From Arthrobacter sp. PAMC25284 (GTDB lineage Bacteria; Actinomycetota; Actinomycetes; Actinomycetales; Micrococcaceae), in assembly GCF_019443425.1 (NCBI RefSeq), contig NZ_CP080382.1, forward strand, positions 3,658,001 through 3,722,000: 64,000 nt of DNA. Reading direction: 5' to 3'. Below are positions 31,549 through 40,287 of the stretch, piece after piece. The stretch's first letter is position 1, and every line of letters begins with the position of its first letter. The notes under the pieces were generated by a model, which saw only the letters and a list, made by a program, of their open reading frames with translations, ran no database searches and was not told the DNA's origin. The position numbers were made by a program, and so were the translations under genes.

Positions 31549-33735
31549 CTAGTAGGTCAGTGAACGGCATCCCAAGAGTGAGTTTGCCGCACTCAGCGGC
31601 GACGCTGCCACGCCGTAGGCGCAGACCTCGTATTGACCGCGCTGGGTCACCGGCACGGACGAGACAAACCCGTGGTTCCCGACGGTCGCCAGGGCACTGT
31701 TGACGTCCGGCCGCTTGAGGCCCGCGGTGAAGGCGAAGCCCCTACGGGTGCCGTCCGGGTAGGTGACGTAGACGTGGTCCGGGATGGAGACCGCCGGGAA
31801 GACAGGGTCCAGCGTCCAGCCGGTGACGGTGATGCTGGTCTTGCCCGCGGAAGTCCGGAGGGTCGCCGAGTCCAGGTACCCCATGGTGGCCGGGGTGGAC
31901 GGCACGGCGATGGTGGAGCAACCCAGCGAGGGGTTGCCGAGGGGGACGGGCGCAACCGAGATCGCATAGGCACACACCGTGTACGATCCCGCGCCGCCAA
32001 TCGGTACGGAGGCGGAGAATCCATGATTACCCGTGGAGCCCAGCACGCTGTTCACGTCCGCGCGCGGCTTGTTGGCCGTGAAGGCGTAGCCGGGGTTGCC
32101 GCCGTTGGAGGACCGGACGTAGACGTGGACCGGGATGCTCGCCGAGGATTTCGATGGGTCCAACGCCCAGCCGGTGACCACGAGCCGGGCTGAATTCGGA
32201 ACCAGGCGGAGCGAGAGGGAGTCGTAGGAACCGACCGGGAGCTGGGCCGGCTTTGCCTCGACGCCACTCGCCTGCACGGTCTTGCAGCCCAGCGAGGTGT
32301 TTTCGAATTTCCCGATGGCGTGGGCGCAGACCTTGTAGGTTCCGGACGCTGTGATCTTAATGGTTCCGTCGAAACCGTGGGCAGCGCCGTAGCCGAAGGC
32401 CTGGTCCACGTCGGGGCGTGATTTATTGGCGGTCCAGGCGTATCCGGTGGTGGTGCCGGACGGGTCAGTGACGTAAACATGGGCCGGTATGGCCGAGGAG
32501 GGCGCGGAGCGGTCCACCGCCCAGCCCGTGGCCTGCAGGGACGTGTCGCTGCCGCTGCGCGTCACAGAGACGCCGTCGAGAGAACCGACGGGCGACGCTG
32601 CCCCCGCAAATGTGCGGAGCGACTCATAATTGCCGTTCCAGATATTGGAGTCCCCCGGGAACGGCCCGGTGCTGCTGTACTGCCAGATGCTGTAAGTGGC
32701 CCAGCTGGAGGGGACAGGTCCGGCGTTATCTGTCGCGGCGCCCGGGTAGGCCGCCACCCACAGCGGATAGTCGCCGAATCCGGGCGCGGTGCCGAGGCAG
32801 TAGTTCCACCAGTTGGTGTTCGTGTAGATCACGGGAAGCCGGCCGGTCAGCCCCACCATGGTGTCGCCGAAGTCGCGGACCCAGGACCTGAGCTGGGCAG
32901 GAGTCATGTCGTAGCAGGTGTTGCCGAATTTGAACCCGTTGATGGTCCGGCCCGCGTAGGGGTTGAACTCGAAGTCCAGGACCGGCGGCATGGTGTAGCC
33001 GTCAGCGCTCCAACCCCCGCCGTTGGCCACGAAGTAGCGTGCCTGGTTGGCGCCCGAGGACCAGTTCGGAATGGCGAAGTGGTAAGCACCGCGGATCATC
33101 CCGACGCTGCGCGATCCCTGATACTGCGAATCGAAGAGGGGGTTGGTGAAGTAGTTGCCTTCGCTGGCCTTGACGTAGGCGAAGCGTGCGCCGCGGTTCC
33201 ACTCCCTCTGCCAGTCCATGGTCGGCTGGTGGCTGCTGACGTCCAGGCCCAGGACGCCGAAGCTGGGCGACCAAGCGGCCTGGGCAGTGAGGGACTGTGT
33301 CGACGCCCTGGCCGCCTTTCCGGCGGGGTCCTGGCCCATCGCCGCGCCTCCGGGGCCGACGGCCGTGGCCATCGCAGCCCGGTCGGCGGGGGAGTTGGGG
33401 TCCGGCGCAGCCGTTGTGGTCTGTGCCGGCTGGGCGGCCTGCGCCGCTGCCGGGGTGGGTGCCGGGGTGGGTGCCGGTGCCGGCGCAGTACTGGGTTTGG
33501 CGGCGGAGGTGACAGAAGGCGTGGCGGTCGGGGTTGTGGCCGCGGACGTTGTGACCCCGGGTGCAGGAGTAGTCGTGCTGCCCGCGGGTGCCGCCGGGGC
33601 GGCGGGAGCCGGTGATGGCTCGGCCGCCACGGAGGGGGCCGCCAGGGCAGGCCCGGCCAGCAACGCGGCGGCAAGAAGTGTGGCCCAGATCCGGCTGCTC
33701 GCCTGGCTGCTGTGGGTAAGGGTGGTCCGCTTCAT
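31549..33735 (-). CDS. Secreted GH25 lysozyme with three C-terminal repeat modules
   Basis: The 728-residue product has an N-terminal signal peptide, then a long Ala/Pro/Thr linker to ~residue 120. A GH25 muramidase domain spans ~155-385 (LGLDVSSHQPTMDW with an active-site Asp; PVLDFEFNPY with the catalytic Asp and Glu). Three ~105-residue modules follow. Each has the pattern TGWALD, IPxHVYV, TAxKxRxDVN, GNHGF, YxVCAYAI and LGC, with two conserved cysteines per module. The ATG at 33735 follows a GGAG. It should cleave peptidoglycan outside the cell; the modules may bind wall or be protective. The module type was not recognised. Confidence 0.9.
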   Translation of the reverse strand: MKRTTLTHSSQASSRIWATLLAAALLAGPALAAPSVAAEPSPAPAAPAAPAGSTTTPAPGVTTSAATTPTATPSVTSAAKPSTAPAPAPTPAPTPAAAQAAQPAQTTTAAPDPNSPADRAAMATAVGPGGAAMGQDPAGKAARASTQSLTAQAAWSPSFGVLGLDVSSHQPTMDWQREWNRGARFAYVKASEGNYFTNPLFDSQYQGSRSVGMIRGAYHFAIPNWSSGANQARYFVANGGGWSADGYTMPPVLDFEFNPYAGRTINGFKFGNTCYDMTPAQLRSWVRDFGDTMVGLTGRLPVIYTNTNWWNYCLGTAPGFGDYPLWVAAYPGAATDNAGPVPSSWATYSIWQYSSTGPFPGDSNIWNGNYESLRTFAGAASPVGSLDGVSVTRSGSDTSLQATGWAVDRSAPSSAIPAHVYVTDPSGTTTGYAWTANKSRPDVDQAFGYGAAHGFDGTIKITASGTYKVCAHAIGKFENTSLGCKTVQASGVEAKPAQLPVGSYDSLSLRLVPNSARLVVTGWALDPSKSSASIPVHVYVRSSNGGNPGYAFTANKPRADVNSVLGSTGNHGFSASVPIGGAGSYTVCAYAISVAPVPLGNPSLGCSTIAVPSTPATMGYLDSATLRTSAGKTSITVTGWTLDPVFPAVSIPDHVYVTYPDGTRRGFAFTAGLKRPDVNSALATVGNHGFVSSVPVTQRGQYEVCAYGVAASPLSAANSLLGCRSLTY

Positions 33736-33994
33736 ATATCGCTCCGGAACGAAGGCGCGCTGTGGAGGCCGCGCCAAATAAGTCTTGTGCCGGGGGAATG
33801 CCGCAGGAGCTGCCCGGTTAGAGAATGCCTGACTGGTCGCGCCCACCATAACACCGGCAATTGGACGAAACCAGCGATTCAGGTGTTGCTGGTGTGAAAG
33901 TTGTCATCTCGATATTTACCGGGTAGCCGCTCCGCAGCCCCGCAGCCCGGGCGGGGCTCCAAAGGTGGCGGCCCGTCTGCTGTCGCCGGGCCCT

Positions 33995-34042
33995 CCGCCG
34001 GGCTTCACGCCGGGCCCTCCGCCGGGCTTCACGCCGGGCTTT
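33995..34042. repeat. Two 24-bp tandem repeats at the 3' end of the second DUF2142 gene
   Basis: Units 33995-34018 and 34019-34042 are almost identical GC-rich sequences, with partial units on both sides. They start at the DUF2142 stop codon and run downstream. They may form part of a terminator region, but no clean hairpin with a T-tract is seen. Confidence 0.6.
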
Positions 34043-35636
34043 ACGCCGGGCCGGGTGCCGGCGCGGAAACCGACGATGGTCCGTGCGTGCCGCCGTCGGC
34101 CGCTGTGGCATCCGGCGTGAACAGGTGCCGGTGGAACAGCACGCCGGCGACGGCGGTGACGACCAGGTAGGCCGCCGTCAGCGCCAGCCAGCCCAGCGGC
34201 GGCTCCCACTTCGCGGCGCCGAACATGTCGCCCCAGTTGGCCTCGTCGAAGATGCCCACGCCGTATCGGCGCAGGGCGTTGGCGAATACGGTCGTGTGCG
34301 CGGCAATGCTGAGGCCGATCACCCAGCCGGCGAGCCGCCGGGCGAAGGGGCTGTCCGGCAGGTCGCGGAAGCGGAGCGCCACGCCGGCCGCGAGGAGCAT
34401 CGGGACGATGACCGGCAGGATGTACCGGCCCTGCCAGATGTAGCCGAGCTCGTTGATGACCTGGGACTGGAGGATCGGCGGAATAGCCAGGGCGGCGACA
34501 AAGAGGACGATGAAGCCCAGCCGTATCCGCAGCCCCTGCACCGTGATGGCCATGACCATCAGTGCAACCATCAGGAATGACCACCAGACGTAGACGCCGT
34601 TGGGGCCGTTGGTGTCCAGCCACCCGAGCTGCGCCACATACGCGGCGGCAAAGTCAAAGGTGCGGTAGACCATGGTGCCAAAGGCCTGCTCCGGGGTGAT
34701 GGTGTTGGGAACACCGAGCAGGCTGGCCAGGGTGTTGGAACGCTGCAGCCAGACCAGACCGGCGGCGGCGGCGATGGCGATGAGTCCGGTCATGCCCAGA
34801 ACCAGTTTGTTCCTGGCGATCAGCAGCAGGTCTTTTGGCGGGAACATCAGCAGAGCCGCGATGACGGCCAGCGCGAGCCACAGCAGGGACAGCGCCCGGG
34901 TGTTGGCCAGGACGGCCGCCGCGACCCCGACGGCGACGATGTTGAAGCGGACCCGGCCCAGGTCCCGGGCGTTGTCCAGGACGAGGGCCAGGTTCATAAA
35001 CACGGCGGAGGCGGTGACGATCTCCAGGGCATTGGGGTTCACGGCTCCGCTCAAGTACAAAACCATGGGGGTGATGGCGACGCCGGCAGCGACGAACGGC
35101 CATTTGCGGCGGGTGAACTGCGTGGCGGCCAGCACCGTGGCGGCCAGGAACAGCGAGGTCAGCAGGCCGCTCAGGATCCGCATGGCGTAGATGGCCGGTT
35201 CGCCGCTGATGCCCCGGGAGCCCATCCCGACCACCAGGTAGTAGAGCGGGTTGTAGTTGCCGGCCGAGGTGCCCGCGACGGCCGGGTAGCGGTCGTCGGG
35301 GTTCAGCCGCGGGGCGCAGTCCGCAGTGACATTGACCTTAAAGCGGTAGCAGGCCAGCTCGGGCACGTCGGCGATGTACTTGGGCACCACCACGTTGAGA
35401 ACTTCGCCCTGGGTTTCGCCCGAGGTTCCCAGGAACTGCCCCCGGGCCACGGCCGCGGCCTTGATGGTGTGGGCCGGTTCGTCCGGGACGGACATTAGCG
35501 GTGAGGCGAGGCTCCAGAGCGTCGTGAGCAGGGACAGCACAAGGAAGGTCACGCCGAAGCGGCGCGTCAGGCGAGGGGCATTGTCGGCTCGCTGGTGCGG
35601 GACCGGGCGCGGGGCTCTGCGCGAGGGGGACTTCAT
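34041..35636 (-). CDS. DUF2142 polytopic membrane protein, second copy
   Basis: This 531-residue protein shares the VPDEPAHTIKAAAVARGQ block and the overall ~12-helix layout with the paralogue at 28033-29703. The frame is open well upstream to 36107, but that stretch reads as low-quality coding, and MKSPSRRAPRP at 35636 gives a normal short cytoplasmic N-terminus before TM1. The end is followed by short 24-bp repeats. Its neighbours are the GH25 lysozyme and, upstream, the tad locus. Confidence 0.83.
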   Translation of the reverse strand: MKSPSRRAPRPVPHQRADNAPRLTRRFGVTFLVLSLLTTLWSLASPLMSVPDEPAHTIKAAAVARGQFLGTSGETQGEVLNVVVPKYIADVPELACYRFKVNVTADCAPRLNPDDRYPAVAGTSAGNYNPLYYLVVGMGSRGISGEPAIYAMRILSGLLTSLFLAATVLAATQFTRRKWPFVAAGVAITPMVLYLSGAVNPNALEIVTASAVFMNLALVLDNARDLGRVRFNIVAVGVAAAVLANTRALSLLWLALAVIAALLMFPPKDLLLIARNKLVLGMTGLIAIAAAAGLVWLQRSNTLASLLGVPNTITPEQAFGTMVYRTFDFAAAYVAQLGWLDTNGPNGVYVWWSFLMVALMVMAITVQGLRIRLGFIVLFVAALAIPPILQSQVINELGYIWQGRYILPVIVPMLLAAGVALRFRDLPDSPFARRLAGWVIGLSIAAHTTVFANALRRYGVGIFDEANWGDMFGAAKWEPPLGWLALTAAYLVVTAVAGVLFHRHLFTPDATAADGGTHGPSSVSAPAPGPA

Positions 35637-36107
35637 GGTTTCACTGCACCGTTTCGGTAATAACAAACGCGTCGTGCGTCGCTGGGCGTCGGGCCGGAAT
35701 GGCCCGGCGTGACGGTCCCGGCAGCCAGCTGCGAAGGGATACGGGGACTGTCCGGCCCCGTGTTGATGGTAGGGCCAACGGGTCTTCGGTTCAAAAATAC
35801 GCCCCTGCCGCGCACTGCCGCTCGCCGTTCCCCGTCGTCCCTTACTGTTCCTCGCTGTTCCGACGTCGGCGGCGGTCTCGGCGGTGTGCCGCCGTCCGAG
35901 TGGGGAAGGCGGAAATCTGCGCGGTACGCCGCGTAAATCCTGGCACCGGTGGGACTGCTGATACGCCAGTGAAAATTGTTCTGTCGCGAGGTCGGAAGTT
36001 ATCCACATAGGCCCTTCGGGGGCCTTGCCGGGCGATCCAGCCCCGCCTAGTTTTAACCCCAGTTGCACGCCTCGTCCTTGGGGCGTCAGTCCTATTGGGG
36101 GCCGCAT
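35637..36107. other. Intergenic region between DUF2142 and tadA
   Basis: This 471-bp stretch between divergent genes holds no convincing gene. It should contain the tad operon promoter on the plus strand and the DUF2142 promoter on the minus strand. A GGGGG tract at ~36097-36101 sits seven bases before the tadA ATG. A lone TTATCCACA at 35999-36007 matches a DnaA box by chance or otherwise. Confidence 0.6.
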
Positions 36108-36373
36108 ATGGAGGCTGTGCGCATTGTCGAGGATGAAGTCCGCGAGCTCATTCGACGGCGCGGGCTGGACCCGCTCCGGCAGGCCGGCGAGGTGCGCCGG
36201 CTCGTGGAAGCGGCGGTCACCGACTATGACGAGCGCGCCCTCCTGGCGCCATTGCCTCCTCTCGGCCCGCTGGAAGGCGCCCGCAGATTCGTTTTCGACG
36301 CCGTCGCCGGGTTTGGCCCGCTCCAGCCGTTGCTGGACGACCCGACGATTGAAGAAATCTGGCTCAACGCCCC
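36108..36373 (+). pseudogene. tadA: 5' fragment of tadA/cpaF, cut by the integrated element
   Basis: The fragment encodes the first 88 residues of a CpaF/TadA secretion ATPase. It ends TIEEIWLNAP, the conserved block just before the family's N-terminal beta domain. After the CCCC core at 36370-36373 the frame continues into element DNA as unrelated sequence and stops at 36482. The 3' part resumes at 46738. Joining base 36373 to 46738 gives a continuous 407-codon frame (NAP-NEVYVARNG), so the gene is interrupted, not decayed. The Walker motifs are all in the 3' part. Confidence 0.93.
36370..36373. other. attL core (CCCC)
   Basis: The left host-element junction reads CTCAACG-CCCC-AGTCAAG. The same CCCC occurs at the right junction (46734-46737). 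The crossover lies within or next to these four bases. The short core is normal for large serine integrases. Confidence 0.85.
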
Positions 36374-36415
36374 AGTCAAGTCCCGTTTTGCGTGTCTTTC
36401 AATTACGCTTCATTT

Positions 36416-37817
36416 ATGGCGCACACGGTACAGGCTTGCGGGATCTACGCCCGAATCTCTCAGGACGATGGGACGGCGTTAGGGGTTGCCCGACAGATAG
36501 AGGATTGTACGGCGGAAGCGGAGCGCCGCGGCTGGCCCATCGCTGAGGTCTTTACGGATAACGACGTGTCTGCCACGAAGTCGAAGATACGCCCAGAGTA
36601 TGAACGCCTGCTGGCCGCTATTGAATCTGGATCCATTGACGCCCTCATTGTCTATGATGTGGATCGTCTCACCCGGACCCCTACTGAACTGGAACGATTC
36701 ATTGCGCTGGCGGACAAGCGTCGCACGGCCCTAGCGTCCATCGGCGGGGAAGTGGACCTTGCAACGCCACAGGGACGGCTCACAGCCCGCATCAAAGGCG
36801 ATGTGGCCCGCCACGAGGTAGAGCAGATGTCACGTCGCCTAAAGCGCAAATTTCAGGAGAATGCCAAAGACGGTAAAGCCCACGGTGTTACTCCGTTTGG
36901 ATACGTGCGTGAGCGGCTGACTGACGATCAGGGCAGAGACGCCGGCTACCGTGAAGTTATTGAACCGGCCCAGGCTGAGGCTATCCGCGAGTTGTACCGG
37001 CTACTGATCGCGGGGGAGTCGCTGCGTAGCCTCGCCGCCTACCTCAACGACAGGGGATTCAAGACGGGGCGCGGTAACGCCTTCGCCGGAAACACCGTCG
37101 GGAACATGCTTCGCCGCCCACGCTACGCCGGCCACCGGACCCACGCTAAGCAGATCGTGTCTAAGGGGCAGTGGGAACCCATCATCACCCAGGACACCTA
37201 CGACCAGGCAATAGCAGTACTCACGGCACCGGGGCCGGCGCATCTCCCACGGACTGGAACCCAAGCACCTACTGTCAGGGATCGCCTTATGTGGCCGGTG
37301 TGGGACCGCGCTGCGCCCGATCATCAGCAGTCGCCGCAAACCGTCCTACGCTTGCCCTGGCTGCATGAAGCTCACACGGCAAATGGAACCGGTGCACGAG
37401 GTCGTGAACGAATTCATGGTTCGGATGCTGTCGCTACCGGGCGCAGTCGCCGCTATGGCCGCTAAGCCGGACGAATTGCACGCCGCTGTTGAGTCGCGGA
37501 ATGCGATTCTGGCGAGGATGGATAGCGCGGCTGACAGTTTCGCCCAGGGAATTACTACGGCGCGGCAGATGGCCCGCATTAATGAGCAATTGAAAACACA
37601 GTTAGAGGCCGCTGAATTGGCTGTGCTGAGGTGCCAGCCGTTGAGCATTCTTGACGGCATGACGGGCAGCGGTTCGGTGGCTGCGTGGGCTGCTACTTCT
37701 ATTGAGCGTAAGCGGCAGATCATTAGGGCGCTGGTTACGGTCACCATTCTGCCCAGCGGGCCGGGGATCAAGTTCTCTGCTGACCAGGTGCGATTCACGC
37801 CAAGGGGTGAACAGTAA
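36416..37817 (+). CDS. int: Large serine integrase (single-base frameshift in recombinase domain)
   Basis: The N-terminal resolvase domain has the catalytic Ser15 in GIYARISQDDG, DRLTRTPTELERF and EQMSRRLKRKF. It is followed by the recombinase domain, a zinc ribbon (CGRCG and CPGC) and a C-terminal coiled region. From the GGGG run at 37231-37234 the frame shifts. Removing one G gives a 466-residue protein of normal length, with the zinc ribbon in frame. Uncorrected, the protein loses the ribbon and coiled region and would be inactive. The gene starts only 42 bp from attL, as usual for such integrases, and lies downstream of the tadA promoter. No clear ribosome site precedes the ATG; an upstream in-frame codon at 36392 is possible. 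Confidence 0.9.
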
Positions 37818-38011
37818 AGGTTACTGGCCCGGCGACACGCCCTAAACGAAGAATTATTTTTTAGCTCACAAAATGTGCTGTTCTGGAATGCCCCGAATCA
37901 GTCCGAACTAATCCGGACAAAACCAGAATGGGCTAGGGCCTTAGGTGCCCGGTGTGACGCCGATTAGCGTCCGCGGTCGCTACTAGGATGTCTATAGAAA
38001 TCAACGACTGA

Positions 38012-38042
38012 TGCCCGAACACTCTTACGAAGTGTCCGGGCA
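38012..38042. terminator. Hairpin downstream of the integrase
   Basis: A 12-bp inverted repeat with one mismatch (arms 38012-38023 and 38031-38042, 7-nt loop) lies between the integrase and the small-gene operon. It lacks a T-tract. It may end integrase transcription or regulate the next operon. The rest of 37818-38101 has no gene and is relatively A/T-rich, so it probably holds the operon promoter. Confidence 0.5.
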
Positions 38043-38101
38043 TGTAAATCAGTTCTGAGTTTCGCTCGATAAGACGACGATCCCCCAGTAGAGGAACCCA
38101 T

Positions 38102-38287
38102 ATGGCTTACCGCTCAACAGCCAAGCGCTCATTCAAGGCCGATGCATCAAACCTACCGGATGCTGTACAGACAGCGCAAGCTAGCCGCGCCGCGTACATC
38201 GACTCCGTTCTAGCCGAATGGCCAGCATTCACCGCACACCAGCAGAACGTCATAGCGACCCTGCTTGCCAGCGGAGCCGCGAATTGA
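38102..38287 (+). CDS. Small element protein, unknown
   Basis: This 61-residue basic N-terminal, otherwise helical protein (residues AVQTAQASRAAYIDSVLAEW) starts at an ATG preceded by GAGGA. Its stop overlaps the TTG of the next gene by 4 nt, so translation is probably coupled. It is the first gene of the element's rightward operon. No family was recognised. Confidence 0.65.
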   Translation: MAYRSTAKRSFKADASNLPDAVQTAQASRAAYIDSVLAEWPAFTAHQQNVIATLLASGAAN

Positions 38288-38514
38288 ACGCCGCCCCGTG
38301 CCCCCAGTGCATGGAGTTCTACCTCCGCGGGCACTTGGAAGGGCAGGGCACCGCCCAGCAGTTGGCAGAGAACGCCGCACGGATACAGCTCGCACTCGAA
38401 TTAGAGGCAGGCGACAACAGAAAGCGTGCCAAGGCCGCAGGTAGTTGGATCGACGTCGAAAAGTCACGCAGCACCCCCGGCACCGCCTACGTCCCTAGGA
38501 AGGCCGCGGCGTGA
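38284..38514 (+). CDS. Small element protein with CPQC motif
   Basis: With the TTG start at 38284 (overlapping the previous stop) the product has 76 residues and begins NAAPCPQCMEFYLRGH. The single CxxC with a nearby His could bind zinc. The last ~30 residues are basic. Its stop overlaps the ATPase start. Function is unknown; position suggests an accessory role to the replication ATPase. Confidence 0.6.
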   Translation: MNAAPCPQCMEFYLRGHLEGQGTAQQLAENAARIQLALELEAGDNRKRAKAAGSWIDVEKSRSTPGTAYVPRKAAA

Positions 38515-39701
38515 GCGGCTGGGATCCCGAACTCGAAGACCTGCAGGAACAGATGCTCTTGGAGATGCACGAGCGGGAAACCTCAGCACAGTTCGACGCG
38601 CGGTCCACAGAAGCACCCACAGTGCCGCAGACGACCGATGACAGCGCGTGGGCCGGGATCAACCTGGACAGCGTCCTAGATGGTACTTACAAGCCCGCAG
38701 AGGCGACGCTCATGCTGCGAACTGACGGCGTACCGCTCGTTTATCCGGGTTTGGTTCACAGCTTCAACGGCGAATCGGAGTCCATGAAGTCTTTCGTCTT
38801 ACAAGGCGAAATAGCTAAGGAAATCAACGCCGGGCACAACGTCGGGTTAGCCGACTTTGAATCCGATCAGGCAACCGTCGTAAACCGGCTCATGATGCTT
38901 GGGGCAGATCCCGAAAAGATCCGCCGGCACCTTACCTACATCCGACCAGACGGCCCGCATAACGCCACGCCCCAGGACCGGGCGGCGTGGGAACGGCTCA
39001 TGCAGCAGAAGTTCTCACTGTTTGTTATCGACGGCGTGACTGAGGCTTTCGCCGTCTACGGAGTAAGCACCGTGGACAACGACGAAGTGACTGCCTGGGG
39101 ACGCATGATGCCCCGTCAGATCGCAGACCGCACCGGGGCCGCTGTGGCACTGGTGGACCACGTAACCAAGAGCGTCGAGGGCCGTGGACGGTTCGCTATC
39201 GGCGCGCAGGCGAAGATGAGCTTCCTTACCGGGGCTTCATATTCGGTGGAAGTGATCGAGCCGGGCGGCGTGGGCATGGTTGGGAAAATCTCGTTGCGTA
39301 TCGGGAAGGACCGCCCCGGAATGGTTAGGCCGCACGGCGGACCCTTCCGCAAGTCTGACCGAACCCAAGAGGCCGCAGTCGCCATTCTTGACTCGTCTGA
39401 CCGGAAGACCATTCGTTACACGCTTGTACCGCCCAGGGACCCCGCAGACGCGACGGGAACGGGTAGGACCGCTGAAACTATGGACGCCGTTCTGGAGGCC
39501 ATTAGGGACGCTCCCACGCCACCCAGCTTCCGCACCTTGCAAGCAGTTGTGAAGGGCAGCGCGGACCTGTTGCGCAGGTCCATAGCCGAACTTATTACTA
39601 GCGGGCAGATCACGACCGAACCGGGACCACGCAGCGCGACTCTCCACAGGATCGCGGGACCGTATTCAACCGACACACTCACCCATGAAAACGCAGCGTG
39701 A
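38511..39701 (+). CDS. RecA/RepA-like AAA ATPase, probable replication protein
   Basis: The 396-residue protein has a RecA-fold ATPase core. Walker A is a variant (NGESESMKS, residues ~86-94; Lys93-Ser94 kept, but Met replaces the usual Gly), and Walker B is LFVIDGV near 170. A motif with MPRQIADRTGAAVALVDHVTK follows, as in AAA_25/RepA-type helicases of plasmids and integrated elements. The C-terminal ~70 residues look like a winged helix (PSFRTLQAVVKGSADLLRRS). Iteron-like repeats lie directly downstream. It probably serves as the element's replicative helicase. Confidence 0.75.
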   Translation: MSGWDPELEDLQEQMLLEMHERETSAQFDARSTEAPTVPQTTDDSAWAGINLDSVLDGTYKPAEATLMLRTDGVPLVYPGLVHSFNGESESMKSFVLQGEIAKEINAGHNVGLADFESDQATVVNRLMMLGADPEKIRRHLTYIRPDGPHNATPQDRAAWERLMQQKFSLFVIDGVTEAFAVYGVSTVDNDEVTAWGRMMPRQIADRTGAAVALVDHVTKSVEGRGRFAIGAQAKMSFLTGASYSVEVIEPGGVGMVGKISLRIGKDRPGMVRPHGGPFRKSDRTQEAAVAILDSSDRKTIRYTLVPPRDPADATGTGRTAETMDAVLEAIRDAPTPPSFRTLQAVVKGSADLLRRSIAELITSGQITTEPGPRSATLHRIAGPYSTDTLTHENAA

Positions 39702-39703
39702 CT

Positions 39704-39734
39704 GTGTCTCCCCTAAAGAAAAGGGGGGAGACAC
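39704..39734. terminator. Hairpin after the ATPase gene
   Basis: A perfect 10-bp inverted repeat (arms 39704-39713 and 39725-39734, 11-nt A-rich loop) begins three bases after the stop codon. It could be a terminator or attenuator. Its left arm overlaps an inverted copy of the downstream 10-bp repeat. Confidence 0.6.
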
Positions 39735-39754
39735 ACACACTCAACCGTGTTTCC

Positions 39755-39784
39755 GACACAGTCGGACACAGTCAGACACAGTCA
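39755..39784. repeat. Three 10-bp iteron-like direct repeats
   Basis: GACACAGTC(G/A) occurs three times in tandem at 39755-39764, 39765-39774 and 39775-39784. An inverted copy, GACTGTGTC, is at 39700-39708. Spacing of one helical turn and position behind a replication-type ATPase suggest a protein-binding cluster: a replication origin or an operator. Confidence 0.7.
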
Positions 39785-39798
39785 AAGGAAACGCCGTG

Positions 39799-39954
39799 AT
39801 GGATCCCAGAAACACACTAGAAAACTGGCGGAACCTCGCCAACGTTCGCCAATTTTTGATTAACAAGCTCGACGCTAAAAATGCTGCGTTGGAAGCCAAG
39901 CTTGCGGCCCTACAGGCCCGCGTAAGCCTCTACGAAGCGCGTGAACGGCTGTGA
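39799..39954 (+). CDS. Small helical element protein
   Basis: The 51-residue product (MDPRNTLENWRNLANVR, then a Leu/Ala-rich coiled helix LDAKNAALEAKLAALQARV) starts at ATG 39799, with AAAGGAAA upstream; a GTG three bases earlier is equivalent. An open frame extends to 39685, but that part crosses the hairpin and iteron repeats. It looks like a short dimerising coiled coil. Function unknown. Confidence 0.55.
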   Translation: MDPRNTLENWRNLANVRQFLINKLDAKNAALEAKLAALQARVSLYEARERL

Positions 39955-40059
39955 CGGAGGCCCGAAGCCCTCCAACACCTGGCCGACCTCCACATTCAGC
40001 TTGTACGCCGTATGGACGCCCTCTACGCGCCCCGCCCCAAACACACCCAGGACCACACC

Positions 40060-40287
40060 ATGACACCTAGAACCATCCCCGACGCGCCCGTAACCGACGT
40101 CCAAACCGATCACCGCCGCGGGATCCGAACCGTAATGATCCGGTGCCCGTACTGCCCCGGCACACACACCCACGGATGGCCCCTCGAAGACAGTGACGCG
40201 AACATCGGGCACCGCGTCTCCCACTGCCACGACGGGCGACCGAACAACGGTTACAACATCGTCATGCCCCCGAAGCCGGCACGATGA
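40060..40287 (+). CDS. Small putative zinc-binding element protein
   Basis: From ATG 40060 (AGGA seven bases upstream) the 75-residue product contains IRCPYCPGTHTHGW and HRVSHCH, a likely Cys/His zinc site. An upstream in-frame ATG at 40012 lacks a ribosome site. The stop overlaps the next start by 4 nt. Such small zinc proteins are common in actinophage early regions. Confidence 0.6.
   Translation: MTPRTIPDAPVTDVQTDHRRGIRTVMIRCPYCPGTHTHGWPLEDSDANIGHRVSHCHDGRPNNGYNIVMPPKPAR

Noticed and set aside
35999..36007. TTATCCACA, a DnaA-box match, and another at 6488-6496
   Set aside because: Single isolated boxes with no origin genes or AT-rich region nearby; they are expected by chance.
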